From assembly GCF_022347545.1 (NCBI RefSeq), contig NZ_JAKREW010000019.1, positions 1 through 64,000 of the forward strand: a stretch of DNA of 64,000 nucleotides. Direction: 5' to 3'. Origin of the DNA: Terribium retamae (lineage in GTDB: Bacteria; Pseudomonadota; Alphaproteobacteria; Rhizobiales; Rhizobiaceae). The notes under the pieces were generated by a model. The model worked only from the letters and a program-made list of their open reading frames with translations, was not told the origin of the DNA and did not search any database. Numbering within the stretch: the first letter of the stretch is position 1; each line of letters starts with the position of its first letter. This document shows, piece after piece, positions 54,169 to 62,527 of the stretch. Made by a program: the position numbers and the translations under genes.

Positions 54169-54654
54169 ATGGCTCTTTACGAACATGTGTTCCTTGCCCG
54201 GCAGGATCTGTCGCAGCAGCAGGTCGATGAGCTCGTTGAACGTTTCAAGGGCGTCATCACCGCAGGCGGCGGCTCGGTTGGCCGGGTCGAGAACTGGGGA
54301 CTGAAGTCCCTCACCTACCGGGTCAAGAAGAACCGGAAGGCATACTACACACTCATGGACCTGACCTGCCCGCCGGCAGCGCTCAGCGAAATGGAACGCC
54401 AGATGGGTCTGTCGGAAGACGTCCTGCGCTTCCTGACCATCAAGGTCGAGAAGCACGAAGAAGGCGCCTCCGCAATGATGCAGAAGCGCGAAGAGCGCTC
54501 CGAGCGCGGTGGTTTCGGCGACCGTGACCGTGGTGATCGTGGTCCGCGTTCGTTCGGCGACCGCGGCGATCGTGGTCCGCGCTCGTTCGGCGACCGCGAC
54601 GGTGGCGATCGCGGCCCGCGTCCGCAGCGCAGCTTTGAAGGGGGTGCAGAATAA
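54169..54654 (+). CDS. rpsF: 30S ribosomal protein S6, with RGD-rich tail
   Basis: A 161-residue S6. The core (residues 1-100) is standard: [41 protein letters not shown] and [15 protein letters not shown]6 pairs with S18 in the platform of the 30S subunit. After about residue 108 there is an extension built from tandem [11 protein letters not shown] units (120-130 and 131-141, then a partial copy), much longer than in E. coli. The DNA is a 33-bp tandem repeat. The stop overlaps the rpsR start by one base. Confidence 0.97.
   Translation: MALYEHVFLARQDLSQQQVDELVERFKGVITAGGGSVGRVENWGLKSLTYRVKKNRKAYYTLMDLTCPPAALSEMERQMGLSEDVLRFLTIKVEKHEEGASAMMQKREERSERGGFGDRDRGDRGPRSFGDRGDRGPRSFGDRDGGDRGPRPQRSFEGGAE
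54526..54591 (+). repeat. 33-bp tandem repeat in rpsF
   Basis: Two in-frame copies of a 33-bp unit (54526-54558, 54559-54591) coding [11 protein letters not shown], differing mostly at third positions, with a diverged third copy after. Confidence 0.85.
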
Positions 54655-54902
54655 TGGTCGACATCAACCAGATCCCGACCCGGCGCCCGTTCCATCGCCG
54701 CCGCAAGACCTGCCCGTTCTCCGGCGCCAACGCCCCGAAGATCGACTACAAGGACGTGCGTCTGCTGCAGCGCTACATTTCCGAGCGCGGCAAGATCGTT
54801 CCTTCGCGCATCACCGCCGTCAGCCAGAAGAAGCAGCGCGAGCTCGCCCAGGCGATCAAGCGCGCCCGCTTCCTCGGCCTGCTGCCCTACGTGGTTCGCT
54901 AA
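54654..54902 (+). CDS. rpsR: 30S ribosomal protein S18
   Basis: An 82-residue ribosomal protein: [39 protein letters not shown] and the end [29 protein letters not shown]. It forms a heterodimer with S6. Its ATG shares one base with the rpsF stop, so it is coupled. rplI follows after 192 bases; the membrane protein gene (DUF2232) often found between rpsR and rplI in this class is absent. Confidence 0.97.
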   Translation: MVDINQIPTRRPFHRRRKTCPFSGANAPKIDYKDVRLLQRYISERGKIVPSRITAVSQKKQRELAQAIKRARFLGLLPYVVR

Positions 54903-55094
54903 GCTTTCTACCCGCGGGCGGCAACGCCCGCGGGCTTCCACGGTCATGATGGGCATGGCCGGCGGCATAAAATCCCAAGTTGGGCCCAGGCCCTAACTGC
55001 CTTGACAGGCAGGACAGCGAAACCGGCGCCAAGCGCCCTTCTCTTCCTGACTGTCTCCCGAACGGCGTCTTTCGCGACGCAAATGGAGAAAACA

Positions 55095-55679
55095 ATGGAA
55101 GTCATTCTTCTAGAACGCATTTCCCGCCTCGGCCAGATGGGTGATACCGTCAAGGTCAAGGACGGCTTCGCCCGCAACTTCCTCCTGCCGAAGGGCAAGG
55201 CGCTGCGCGCCAACGAGGCCAACAAGAAGAAGTTCGAGGGTCAACGCGCCCAGCTGGAAGCCCGCAATCTCGAGCGCAAGTCCGAAGCCCAGCAGGTGGC
55301 CGACAAGCTCGACGGCAAGAGCTTCATCATCGTGCGGTCGGCCGGTGAAACCGGTCAGCTCTACGGCTCGGTCTCGACCCGCGATATCGCCGACCTGCTG
55401 ACGGCCGAAGGTTTCTCGGTTGCCCGCAACCAGGTTGAGTTGAACCATCCGATCAAGACCATCGGCCTGACCAATGTGGCGATTGCGCTGCATCCGGAAG
55501 TCGAAGTCACGGTGACGCTCAACATTGCCCGTTCGTCCGAAGAGGCCGAGCGTCAGGCCAAGGGCGAGACGCTCACGACCGCCGAAGCCATCTACGGCGA
55601 CGACATCAACGAGAATGCGCGTCCCGACAGCTTCTTCGATCCGAACGCCGAGTTCGAAGGCGACGAAGAGAACGCCTGA
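55095..55679 (+). CDS. rplI: 50S ribosomal protein L9
   Basis: A 194-residue ribosomal protein. The N-terminal rRNA-binding domain is [39 protein letters not shown], then the long connecting helix ([15 protein letters not shown]) and the C-terminal domain ([40 protein letters not shown]) with an acidic tail of about 45 residues typical for Alphaproteobacteria. ATG 55095 has GGAGA upstream; a longer in-frame start is not family-like. A terminator follows at 55725. Confidence 0.96.
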   Translation: MEVILLERISRLGQMGDTVKVKDGFARNFLLPKGKALRANEANKKKFEGQRAQLEARNLERKSEAQQVADKLDGKSFIIVRSAGETGQLYGSVSTRDIADLLTAEGFSVARNQVELNHPIKTIGLTNVAIALHPEVEVTVTLNIARSSEEAERQAKGETLTTAEAIYGDDINENARPDSFFDPNAEFEGDEENA

Positions 55680-55724
55680 TCTTTTAAAGATCTGTCACAA
55701 ATCCAGCCCCGCAGCTGGATCAAG

Positions 55725-55751
55725 AAACCGGGCCTGGTGCCCGGTTTTTTT
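55725..55751 (+). terminator. Intrinsic terminator of rplI
   Basis: AAACCGGGC and GCCCGGTTT pair perfectly around a five-base loop with T7 following. A smaller GC hairpin (55701-55720) precedes it. Confidence 0.9.
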
Positions 55752-55836
55752 ATGCCAACCGGAACTTTTTGACGCGTTCGCCTTTTTTGCAGGATTGGAC
55801 AGCAAAGCTGTCACTATCGTTCTTTGAGGGCCCACC

Positions 55837-57117
55837 ATGAACGTTTTTCTGGAACGCATCGTCGAACGTGTCGTTCGAAAAGGCAATTTGGTGATCACCG
55901 GCCCTAACGGAGGCTCCCGCACTTTCGGCGACGGCACCGGCCCTAAGGTGCATATGGTGATCCACACCCGCCATGCCGAGCGCGCCATTACGCTGCACCC
56001 TTCGCTCGCCATTCCGGAAGCCTTCATGGAAGAGGAACTCGACTTCGTCGAAGGCGACGTGCTTTCCTTCCTGAACCTCGTCTATCTGAACACAGGCATT
56101 TCCTGGGTGGAATCGACCTGGGGCAAGCTGGTGAATACCGCAAGGTTGACGGTTCGCCCGCTGCAGCAGCTCAACAATGCGCGCCGTTCCCGCAAGAATG
56201 TCGCGCATCACTACGACCTGTCGGGAGATCTCTACAAACTCTTCCTCGACAAGGATATGCAGTATTCCTGCGCCTATTTCGAGCGACCCGACATGACACT
56301 GGAAGAGGCACAGCTCGCCAAGAAACGGCATATCGCCGCCAAGCTGAAGGTCAGGCCCGGCCAAACTGTTCTGGACATCGGCTCGGGTTGGGGCGGGCTT
56401 GGGCTCTACATAGCAGAAGCCTTCGAGGCTGATGTGCTGGGGGTGACGCTCTCCACCGAACAGCATCAAGTCTCCACCGACCGGGCCCATGCCCAGGGTC
56501 TCGATCGCCATGTGCATTTCGAACTGCGCGACTATCGCGATCTGTCCGAACGCTTCGACCGCATCGTATCCGTCGGCATGTTCGAACATGTCGGCATCAA
56601 CCACTACAAGACGTTCTTTGACAAATGCTCGAAGCTGCTCAAGCCGGATGGCGTGATGTTGCTGCACACGATAGGCCGCAGTGGTCCTCCTACCACCACC
56701 AACGCCTTCATCCGCAAGCATATTTTCCCGGGGGGCTATATCCCGGCACTCTCGGAAATAATGCCTCACATCGAGAAATCCGGCCTCGCCATCACCGACG
56801 TCGAGATCTTGAGGCTGCATTACGCCGATACGCTGAAACACTGGCGCGAACGCTTCCTGGCCAACCGCGACAAGGTCAAGGCGATCTATGACGAGCGCTT
56901 TTGCCGCATGTGGGAGTTCTACCTGTCGGGCTCGGAGGCCTCTTTCCGCTGGCAGGACCTTGTTGTCTTCCAGATCCAGCTCACGCACAAGAACGATGTG
57001 CTGCCGGTGACACGCGACTACATCAGCAAGTGCGAGAAGGCATTGGAAGTTCGCGATGCGCCACAGGCGCCGCTCTTCGCGAAACCCGTCGCCAAACGTC
57101 GGAAGGTAAAGGAATAA
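55837..57117 (+). CDS. cfa: Cyclopropane-fatty-acyl-phospholipid synthase
   Basis: A 426-residue SAM-dependent enzyme that adds a methylene bridge to unsaturated acyl chains of membrane phospholipids. The N-terminal lipid-binding region and VAHHYDLSGDLYKLFLDKDMQYSCAYF lead to motif I VLDIGSGWGGLGLYIAEAF; the bicarbonate/active-site region includes VGMFEHVG, HTIGR and IFPGGYIP. The Cys of QYSCAYF and the Glu of MFEHVG match active-site positions in the family. It is preceded by the rplI terminator, so it has its own promoter; no strong one was recognised. Confidence 0.95.
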   Translation: MNVFLERIVERVVRKGNLVITGPNGGSRTFGDGTGPKVHMVIHTRHAERAITLHPSLAIPEAFMEEELDFVEGDVLSFLNLVYLNTGISWVESTWGKLVNTARLTVRPLQQLNNARRSRKNVAHHYDLSGDLYKLFLDKDMQYSCAYFERPDMTLEEAQLAKKRHIAAKLKVRPGQTVLDIGSGWGGLGLYIAEAFEADVLGVTLSTEQHQVSTDRAHAQGLDRHVHFELRDYRDLSERFDRIVSVGMFEHVGINHYKTFFDKCSKLLKPDGVMLLHTIGRSGPPTTTNAFIRKHIFPGGYIPALSEIMPHIEKSGLAITDVEILRLHYADTLKHWRERFLANRDKVKAIYDERFCRMWEFYLSGSEASFRWQDLVVFQIQLTHKNDVLPVTRDYISKCEKALEVRDAPQAPLFAKPVAKRRKVKE

Positions 57118-57179
57118 ACGAAGGCTACGGCGCCCGCCTTCCTTCCAGCAGATGCCACGAGCATCGAGATGCACTATGA

Positions 57180-57201
57180 GAGGGGAATGAACATTCCCCT
57201 C
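57180..57201 (+). promoter_or_regulatory. Perfect hairpin over the ynfA ribosome-binding site and start codon
   Basis: GAGGGGAATG (57180-57189) and CATTCCCCTC (57192-57201) are perfect 10-bp arms with AA between. The first arm holds both the Shine-Dalgarno and the ATG (57187), so the folded mRNA would hide the start. Confidence 0.7.
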
Positions 57202-57510
57202 TTCGTCGCTGCGGCTGTTGCCGAAATCGCAGGCTGCTTTTCCTTCTGGGCTTGGTGGCGGCTGGAAAAATCGCCGTTGTGGCTCCTGCCAGGCCTCGCA
57301 TGCCTGATCGTATTCGCCTGGCTTCTGGCACTGGCACCCACCGATGCGGCTGGTCGCGCCTACGCGGCCTACGGAGGAATCTATATCGCCGCGTCGCTTT
57401 TCTGGCTTTGGCTGGCCGAAGGCATCCGTCCCGACCGATGGGATCTCCTCGGCGCCGTGATCTGCTTCGCAGGCGCTTCGGTCATCCTGCTCGCGCCAAG
57501 GAGCGTCTGA
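57187..57510 (+). CDS. ynfA: YnfA family small membrane protein
   Basis: A 107-residue protein with four membrane helices, of the YnfA/UPF0060 family related to small multidrug resistance transporters: [79 protein letters not shown]. The Glu in VAEIAGC matches the conserved membrane Glu of the family. I choose ATG 57187 ([11 protein letters not shown]); an in-frame ATG six codons upstream is possible and would avoid the hairpin at 57180-57201. It lies three bases before the Rsm22 gene. Confidence 0.9.
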   Translation: MNIPLFVAAAVAEIAGCFSFWAWWRLEKSPLWLLPGLACLIVFAWLLALAPTDAAGRAYAAYGGIYIAASLFWLWLAEGIRPDRWDLLGAVICFAGASVILLAPRSV

Positions 57511-57512
57511 GC

Positions 57513-58490
57513 ATGGAACTGCCCGCAGAATTGCGACAAGCGGTCGAGCAATTGCTGGACAAGGTGCCACTGGCGACATTGAAACAAGCTTCCCGGACAC
57601 TTTCCGACCGCTACCGCGCGGAGGTTCGCGACGGGCGTCTGCACATGGGAGATGACATCGCCGCAAAGGCCTATCTCGCCACGCGCCTGCCCGCCACCTA
57701 TGCCGCGGTGCGCACCAGCCTCGAGGTACTGGCCGAGGCTTCGCCCGATTTCACGCCACGGACGATGCTCGATATCGGCGCCGGCCCGGGAACGGTGCTG
57801 TGGGCAGCAACAGACCTATGGTCATCGATCGATTCCGCGACGCTGCTGGAAGCCAGCAGCGCGGCCCGCAAGGTGGGACAGACGCTGGCAGCCGGGATTG
57901 ACACACCCCAAATTCGCTGGCTGGCAGGCGACGTGACCATCGACCTTGCCGACATGCAGGCTGCCGACCTCGTCACCATGGCCTATGTCATGGACGAAAT
58001 CGCACCGGCATCGCTGCCTAAGCTGGTCGAACGACTCTGGCAGCTCACTACAGACACGCTGATCATCATCGAACCGGGCACGCCCGCAGGTTGGCAGCGT
58101 ATCCTCGATGCAAGAACAAGGCTGATCGCCGTCGGCGCCTTTGTCGCCGCTCCCTGCCCGCATCATGCACCCTGTCCACTGGCCGCGCCGGACTGGTGCC
58201 ATTTTTCGCGACGTGTCGCCCGCTCGCGCCTGCACCGCCTGGCCAAGGACGCCGATGTGCCGTGGGAAGACGAGAAATTCATCTATCTGGCCGCCTCCCG
58301 CAAATCGCGAGCCGCCCACGTCGCGCGTGTGCTGGCACCATCAAAAACCGGCTCGGGCAAGGTCGCGTTGAAACTTTGCCAGTCCGATGGCGCTGTCTCG
58401 GAGCGCCTTTTCACGAAACGGGACGGCGAGATCTTCAAGGCTGCACGCCGTCTGGACTGGGGTGATACCCTCGACTTCGATTCTGTCTGA
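57513..58490 (+). CDS. Rsm22-family ribosomal methyltransferase-like protein
   Basis: A 325-residue protein with a SAM fold (MLDIGAGPGTVLWAATDLW, ADLVTMAYVMDEIAP, TLIIIEPGTPAGW) and the Rsm22/METTL17 Cys cluster Cys215-Cys221-Cys229 in CPHHAPCPLAAPDWCHFSRR. Mitochondrial relatives bind an iron-sulfur cluster and act on small-subunit assembly. The end KEKFIYLAASRK-type block (EDEKFIYLAASRKSR) is typical. ATG 57513 has AAGGAG upstream and directly follows ynfA (two-base gap). The bacterial role is not settled; a small-subunit assembly role is inferred. Confidence 0.9.
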   Translation: MELPAELRQAVEQLLDKVPLATLKQASRTLSDRYRAEVRDGRLHMGDDIAAKAYLATRLPATYAAVRTSLEVLAEASPDFTPRTMLDIGAGPGTVLWAATDLWSSIDSATLLEASSAARKVGQTLAAGIDTPQIRWLAGDVTIDLADMQAADLVTMAYVMDEIAPASLPKLVERLWQLTTDTLIIIEPGTPAGWQRILDARTRLIAVGAFVAAPCPHHAPCPLAAPDWCHFSRRVARSRLHRLAKDADVPWEDEKFIYLAASRKSRAAHVARVLAPSKTGSGKVALKLCQSDGAVSERLFTKRDGEIFKAARRLDWGDTLDFDSV

Positions 58491-58698
58491 CCTTTCTATT
58501 TGTTCTTGATATGTTTCCATTGCTCGGCTAGGCTTTATACCCCATCGAGTCAATCGGATTCGGGATGGTGGAATATCGTCCTGTGGACGATGACGCCGTT
58601 CTGTGGATCACGGGCATGTTTGGTCGTTCTGCGCGTGTGGTTGCCCCCGCGGCCGCGATCCTTCTGCTAACGACACGACGGAATAGTTTGGGGATATC

Positions 58699-60189
58699 AT
58701 GGCAGAGGCAGCTCTCAAATTCGGCGCGGCGGAAACGCCGCTCTACCGCGAGGCCCCCAACAATATCGAGGCCGAGCAGGCTTTGCTCGGCGCCATTCTC
58801 GTCAACAACGACGCCTTCTACCGGGTCTCTGATTTCCTCAAGCCTGCCCATTTCTACGAGCCGCTGCATCGCAAGATTTTCGAGGTCTCGGCGGAGCTGA
58901 TCCGCATGGGCAAGATGGCCAATCCGGTCACCATCAAGACCTTCTTGCCTGCCGACGAAAAGGTCGGCGACATGACTGTGGCCCAGTACCTTGCCAGGCT
59001 TGCCGCCGAAGCCGTCACCGTCATCAATGCGTCCGACTATGGCCGGGCGATCTATGATCTGGCTACACGCCGCGCGCTGATCACCGTCGGCGAGGACATG
59101 GTCAACATCGCTTATGATGCACCGGTCGACATGTCGCCGGCCGAACAGATCGAGGATGCCGAACGGCGTCTGTTCGAACTGGCCGAAACGGGACGTTATG
59201 ATGGCGGCTTCGAAAGTTTCTCTGACGCGATCAAGACCGCTGTCGACATGGCCAACGCTGCCTATATGCGCGATGGCCACTTATCGGGCATTTCCACTGG
59301 CCTGCGCGACGTCGACCGCAAGCTCGGGGGCCTGCAGCCCTCCGACCTGATCATCCTTGCTGGCCGCCCGGCCATGGGCAAGACCTCGCTGGTCACCAAC
59401 ATTGCCTTCAACATTGCCGAAGCCTACCAGCCGGCGCAGCAGGCAGACGGGTCCTTCAAAGCTGCCAATGGCGGCGTGGTGGGATTTTTCTCGCTGGAAA
59501 TGTCGGCTGAACAGCTGGCGACCCGTATCATCTCGGAACAGACCGAAATCTCATCGTCGAAGATCCGCCGGGGCGAAATCACCGAAGCCGATTTCGAGAA
59601 GCTGGTCGCCTGCGCGCAGACCATGCAGAAAATCCCACTCTTTATCGACGCTACCGGTGGCATCTCCATCGCCCAGCTTGCTGCGCGCGCGCGTCGCTTG
59701 AAGCGCCAGCGCGGCTTGGAAGTCATCGTCATCGACTACGTGCAGCTGATGCAGGGCTCCAGCGCGAAGTCTTCGCAGAACCGCGTCCAGGAAATCACCG
59801 AAATTACCACCGGCCTGAAGGCGCTGGCCAAGGAACTCAACGTGCCCATCATCGCGCTGTCACAGCTGTCGCGTCAGGTCGAAAGCCGCGACGACAAGCG
59901 CCCGCAACTGTCGGACCTTCGTGAATCGGGCTCGATCGAGCAGGACGCGGACGTCGTGCTCTTCGTCTATCGCGATGAATACTACATGCAGAACAAGCAG
60001 CCCGAGGAAGGCACGCCGGAATATGAGGACTGGCGGATCAAATTCGAGAAGGTGAAGGGCAAGGCCGAACTCATCATCGCCAAGCAGCGTCACGGGCCTA
60101 CCGGCACGGTGGAACTCGCCTTCGAGGGTCAGTACACTCGCTTCTCCGATCTTGCGGAAGAGCACCAGCTGCCCGAGAGGTTCGAGTAA
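58699..60189 (+). CDS. dnaB: Replicative DNA helicase DnaB
   Basis: A 496-residue hexameric 5'-3' helicase that opens the fork and binds DnaG primase. The N-terminal domain starts PLYREAPNNIEAEQALLGAILVNNDAFY; the RecA core has Walker A LAGRPAMGKTSLV, SLEMSAEQLATR, Walker B VIVIDYVQLM, and the ALAKELNVPIIALSQLSRQVESR and LRESGSIEQDADVVLFVYRDEYY motifs. A short insertion (QPAQQADGSFKAANGG) between beta-strands is common in Alphaproteobacteria. ATG 58699 has GGGGA upstream. A 207-base gap upstream holds an ATCGTCC/GGACGAT hairpin (58575-58591). It is followed by a dispersed palindrome and radA. Confidence 0.97.
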   Translation: MAEAALKFGAAETPLYREAPNNIEAEQALLGAILVNNDAFYRVSDFLKPAHFYEPLHRKIFEVSAELIRMGKMANPVTIKTFLPADEKVGDMTVAQYLARLAAEAVTVINASDYGRAIYDLATRRALITVGEDMVNIAYDAPVDMSPAEQIEDAERRLFELAETGRYDGGFESFSDAIKTAVDMANAAYMRDGHLSGISTGLRDVDRKLGGLQPSDLIILAGRPAMGKTSLVTNIAFNIAEAYQPAQQADGSFKAANGGVVGFFSLEMSAEQLATRIISEQTEISSSKIRRGEITEADFEKLVACAQTMQKIPLFIDATGGISIAQLAARARRLKRQRGLEVIVIDYVQLMQGSSAKSSQNRVQEITEITTGLKALAKELNVPIIALSQLSRQVESRDDKRPQLSDLRESGSIEQDADVVLFVYRDEYYMQNKQPEEGTPEYEDWRIKFEKVKGKAELIIAKQRHGPTGTVELAFEGQYTRFSDLAEEHQLPERFE

Positions 60190-60275
60190 CGTCTTGATGT
60201 GCGTCTCGGCAACCCAGCGCACGCGGGCGCAGTGCGGCGATGAATCGGCGTTCCAGCCTATTTCTTTGTTTTGGC

Positions 60276-60319
60276 GCATGATCTTTATCCGAAAAGTCTG
60301 CAACTTTTCGGGATCATGC
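60276..60319. repeat. Rhizobial GCATGATC palindromic repeat
   Basis: GCATGATC (60276-60283) and CCGAAAAGT (60289-60297) pair with ACTTTTCGG (60303-60311) and GATCATGC (60312-60319); TTTAT is bulged out and CTGCA is the loop. This is the form of a dispersed palindrome common in rhizobial genomes, here between dnaB and radA. Confidence 0.75.
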
Positions 60320-60335
60320 TACGGCAGCCGCGCCG

Positions 60336-61739
60336 ATGGCTAAGTCGCGCGTTCAGTTCATTTGCCAGAACTGCGGCACCGTGCATCAGCGCTGGGCGGG
60401 CAAGTGCGATGCCTGCGGCGAATGGAACACGCTGATCGAGGAAGGCACCGCCGGCGGCATTGGCTCGGGTCCTGCATCGCTCAAGAGCGCCCGCAAGGGC
60501 CGCGCCGTGGCGCTGACGACGTTGTCGGGCGACATAGAGGATGCCCCCCGTATCGCCTCCGGCATCGGCGAATTGGATCGGGCCACGGGCGGCGGCTTCG
60601 TACGCGGATCGGCACTTCTGGTCGGCGGCGATCCCGGCATCGGCAAGTCGACCCTGCTCACTCAGGCAGCGGCGGCACTCGCCCGCCAGGGACACCGCAT
60701 CGTCTATGTGTCAGGCGAAGAAGCCGTCGCGCAGATCCGGCTGCGCGCGCAGCGGCTGGGTGCCGCCTCGGCCTCAGTGGAGCTCGCCGCCGAAACCAAT
60801 GTCGAAGACATCCTGGCAACCATCGCCGACGGCAAGCGGCCGGATCTCGTCATCATCGATTCCATCCAGACCCTCTGGACGGATCTCGCCGATTCGGCCC
60901 CGGGAACCGTCACACAGGTGCGCGCAGCCGCCCAGGCGATGATCCGCTATGCGAAATCCACAGGTGCTGCAGTGGTGCTTGTCGGGCACGTCACCAAGGA
61001 AGGCCAGATCGCCGGACCGCGTGTCGTCGAGCATATGGTCGACGCCGTTCTCTACTTCGAAGGCGAAGGCGGTCACCACTTCCGCATCCTGCGCACGGTG
61101 AAGAACCGCTTCGGCCCAACCGACGAGATCGGCGTGTTCGAAATGTCGGACAAAGGGTTGCGTGAAGTCGCCAATCCATCCGAGCTTTTCCTTGGGGAAC
61201 GGCACGCAAAGTCGCCCGGCGCTGCGGTTTTCGCGGGCATGGAAGGAACAAGGCCCGTGCTTGTCGAAATCCAGGCATTGGTCGCGCCGTCCTCGCTCGG
61301 CACGCCGCGTCGCGCTGTCGTCGGCTGGGACGGCGCACGACTTTCGATGGTTCTCGCTGTCCTGGAGGCGCATTGCGGCGTGCGCTTCGGCCAGCATGAT
61401 GTCTATTTGAATGTTGCCGGCGGATATCGGATTTCCGAGCCTGCAGCAGACCTCGCGGTCGCCGCAGCCTTGGTGTCGTCAATCACCGGTCTTGCCCTTC
61501 CTGCCGATTGCGTCTATTTCGGCGAAATCAGCCTTTCCGGCGCCGTGAGGCCGGTTGCGCACGCGCAACAGCGTCTCAAGGAGTCCGAAAAGCTGGGCTT
61601 CGGAAGCGCAGTCCTGCCCGTGGGCAGCGAGGAAATTGCCGGGGGTATAGGCGCCGGCGCTTTCCAGCCTACCGAGCTCGCCGATCTCGTGGCGCGCATC
61701 GCCGGCACTCGCCGCGGCCGCGCCACCGAGGACGAATGA
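60336..61739 (+). CDS. radA: DNA repair protein RadA
   Basis: A 467-residue RecA-like protein that speeds branch migration in recombination. A C4 zinc finger (Cys10, Cys13, Cys24, Cys27 in FICQNCGTVHQRWAGKCDACGEW), Walker A VGGDPGIGKSTLL, the KNRFG motif (VKNRFGPTDEIGVFEM) and a C-terminal Lon-protease-like domain without the catalytic Ser (PAADLAVAAALVSS, CVYFGEISLSGAVRPV). Normal length. It lies 147 bases after dnaB and 27 before cvpA. Confidence 0.97.
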   Translation: MAKSRVQFICQNCGTVHQRWAGKCDACGEWNTLIEEGTAGGIGSGPASLKSARKGRAVALTTLSGDIEDAPRIASGIGELDRATGGGFVRGSALLVGGDPGIGKSTLLTQAAAALARQGHRIVYVSGEEAVAQIRLRAQRLGAASASVELAAETNVEDILATIADGKRPDLVIIDSIQTLWTDLADSAPGTVTQVRAAAQAMIRYAKSTGAAVVLVGHVTKEGQIAGPRVVEHMVDAVLYFEGEGGHHFRILRTVKNRFGPTDEIGVFEMSDKGLREVANPSELFLGERHAKSPGAAVFAGMEGTRPVLVEIQALVAPSSLGTPRRAVVGWDGARLSMVLAVLEAHCGVRFGQHDVYLNVAGGYRISEPAADLAVAAALVSSITGLALPADCVYFGEISLSGAVRPVAHAQQRLKESEKLGFGSAVLPVGSEEIAGGIGAGAFQPTELADLVARIAGTRRGRATEDE

Positions 61740-61765
61740 CTGGGCATATGGAGTAGGCGCAGGAC

Positions 61766-62449
61766 ATGCCGATTACGCTGCTAGACGGGATTCTCGCCGG
61801 CTTCACCCTTGTTTCGGCCATGCTTGCCATGGTGCGCGGCTTCTCGCGCGAGGTGCTGTCGATCGCTTCCTGGGTGGCGGCGGCGGTTGCAGCCTATCTG
61901 TTCTACAAGCCGGTCATCCCTTACGTTCAGCCGTATATCGACAACGAAAAGATCGCGATGGGTGCCGCAGCGGGCATCGTCTTCATCATCGCGTTGATCG
62001 TCGTGTCGGTCATCACCATGAAGATCGCTGATTTCATCATCGATTCCCGCGTCGGCGCACTGGACCGCACGGTTGGCTTCCTTTACGGCGCTGCACGCGG
62101 CATCCTGGTCGTCGCCGTGGGCCTGATGTTCTTCAACTGGCTGGCCGGGGAAAAGGTGCCGAACTGGGTCGCCGAATCGAAGTCCCGGCCCCTGCTGGAA
62201 TCGATCGGAAAGTACATCGAGAGCATTCTGCCGGAAGATCCGGAAAAGACGATCCTCAAACAGCTCAACAAGAGCGGCGTAGTGCCGGAGAGCGGCACGG
62301 GAACACCGCCTGCCGCCGGCGAAACGCCGGGAACTCAGGCTCCGGCTCCGGAAGGCACGACCCCGGAAAACGAAGCGCCCGGTCCGGATGATCAGGCGCC
62401 GGCCGACCAGCCGCCTGCTGGCGGCAATGCGCCGGCTACCAATAACTGA
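61766..62449 (+). CDS. cvpA: CvpA family membrane protein
   Basis: A 227-residue inner-membrane protein. The CvpA domain has about four helices (LLDGILAGFTLVSAMLAMVRGFSREVLSIASWVAAAVAAYLFY, the MGAAAGIVFIIALIVVSVITMKIADFII segment, and LDRTVGFLYGAARGILVVAVGLMFF). After about residue 160 there is a Pro/Ala/Glu-rich tail of 65 residues, likely disordered and periplasmic. Named for colicin V production in E. coli; the real role is thought to be membrane/bile homeostasis. It lies upstream of purF, the classical cvpA-purF order. Confidence 0.93.
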   Translation: MPITLLDGILAGFTLVSAMLAMVRGFSREVLSIASWVAAAVAAYLFYKPVIPYVQPYIDNEKIAMGAAAGIVFIIALIVVSVITMKIADFIIDSRVGALDRTVGFLYGAARGILVVAVGLMFFNWLAGEKVPNWVAESKSRPLLESIGKYIESILPEDPEKTILKQLNKSGVVPESGTGTPPAAGETPGTQAPAPEGTTPENEAPGPDDQAPADQPPAGGNAPATNN

Positions 62450-62527
62450 TGGTAAACTGAACGAGCACGTTGCTTTCAGCGGGTCATAGCCTTATATCGC
62501 GGCTTTAGCGGACAAGAGGCTTCCGGC

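Noticed and set aside
55750..57666. 638-codon open frame opposite cfa, ynfA and Rsm22
   Set aside because: Crosses three real genes on the other strand; no domain recognised.
58565..58900. 111-codon + strand ORF before and over the dnaB start
   Set aside because: Mostly out-of-frame dnaB sequence without a ribosome-binding site.
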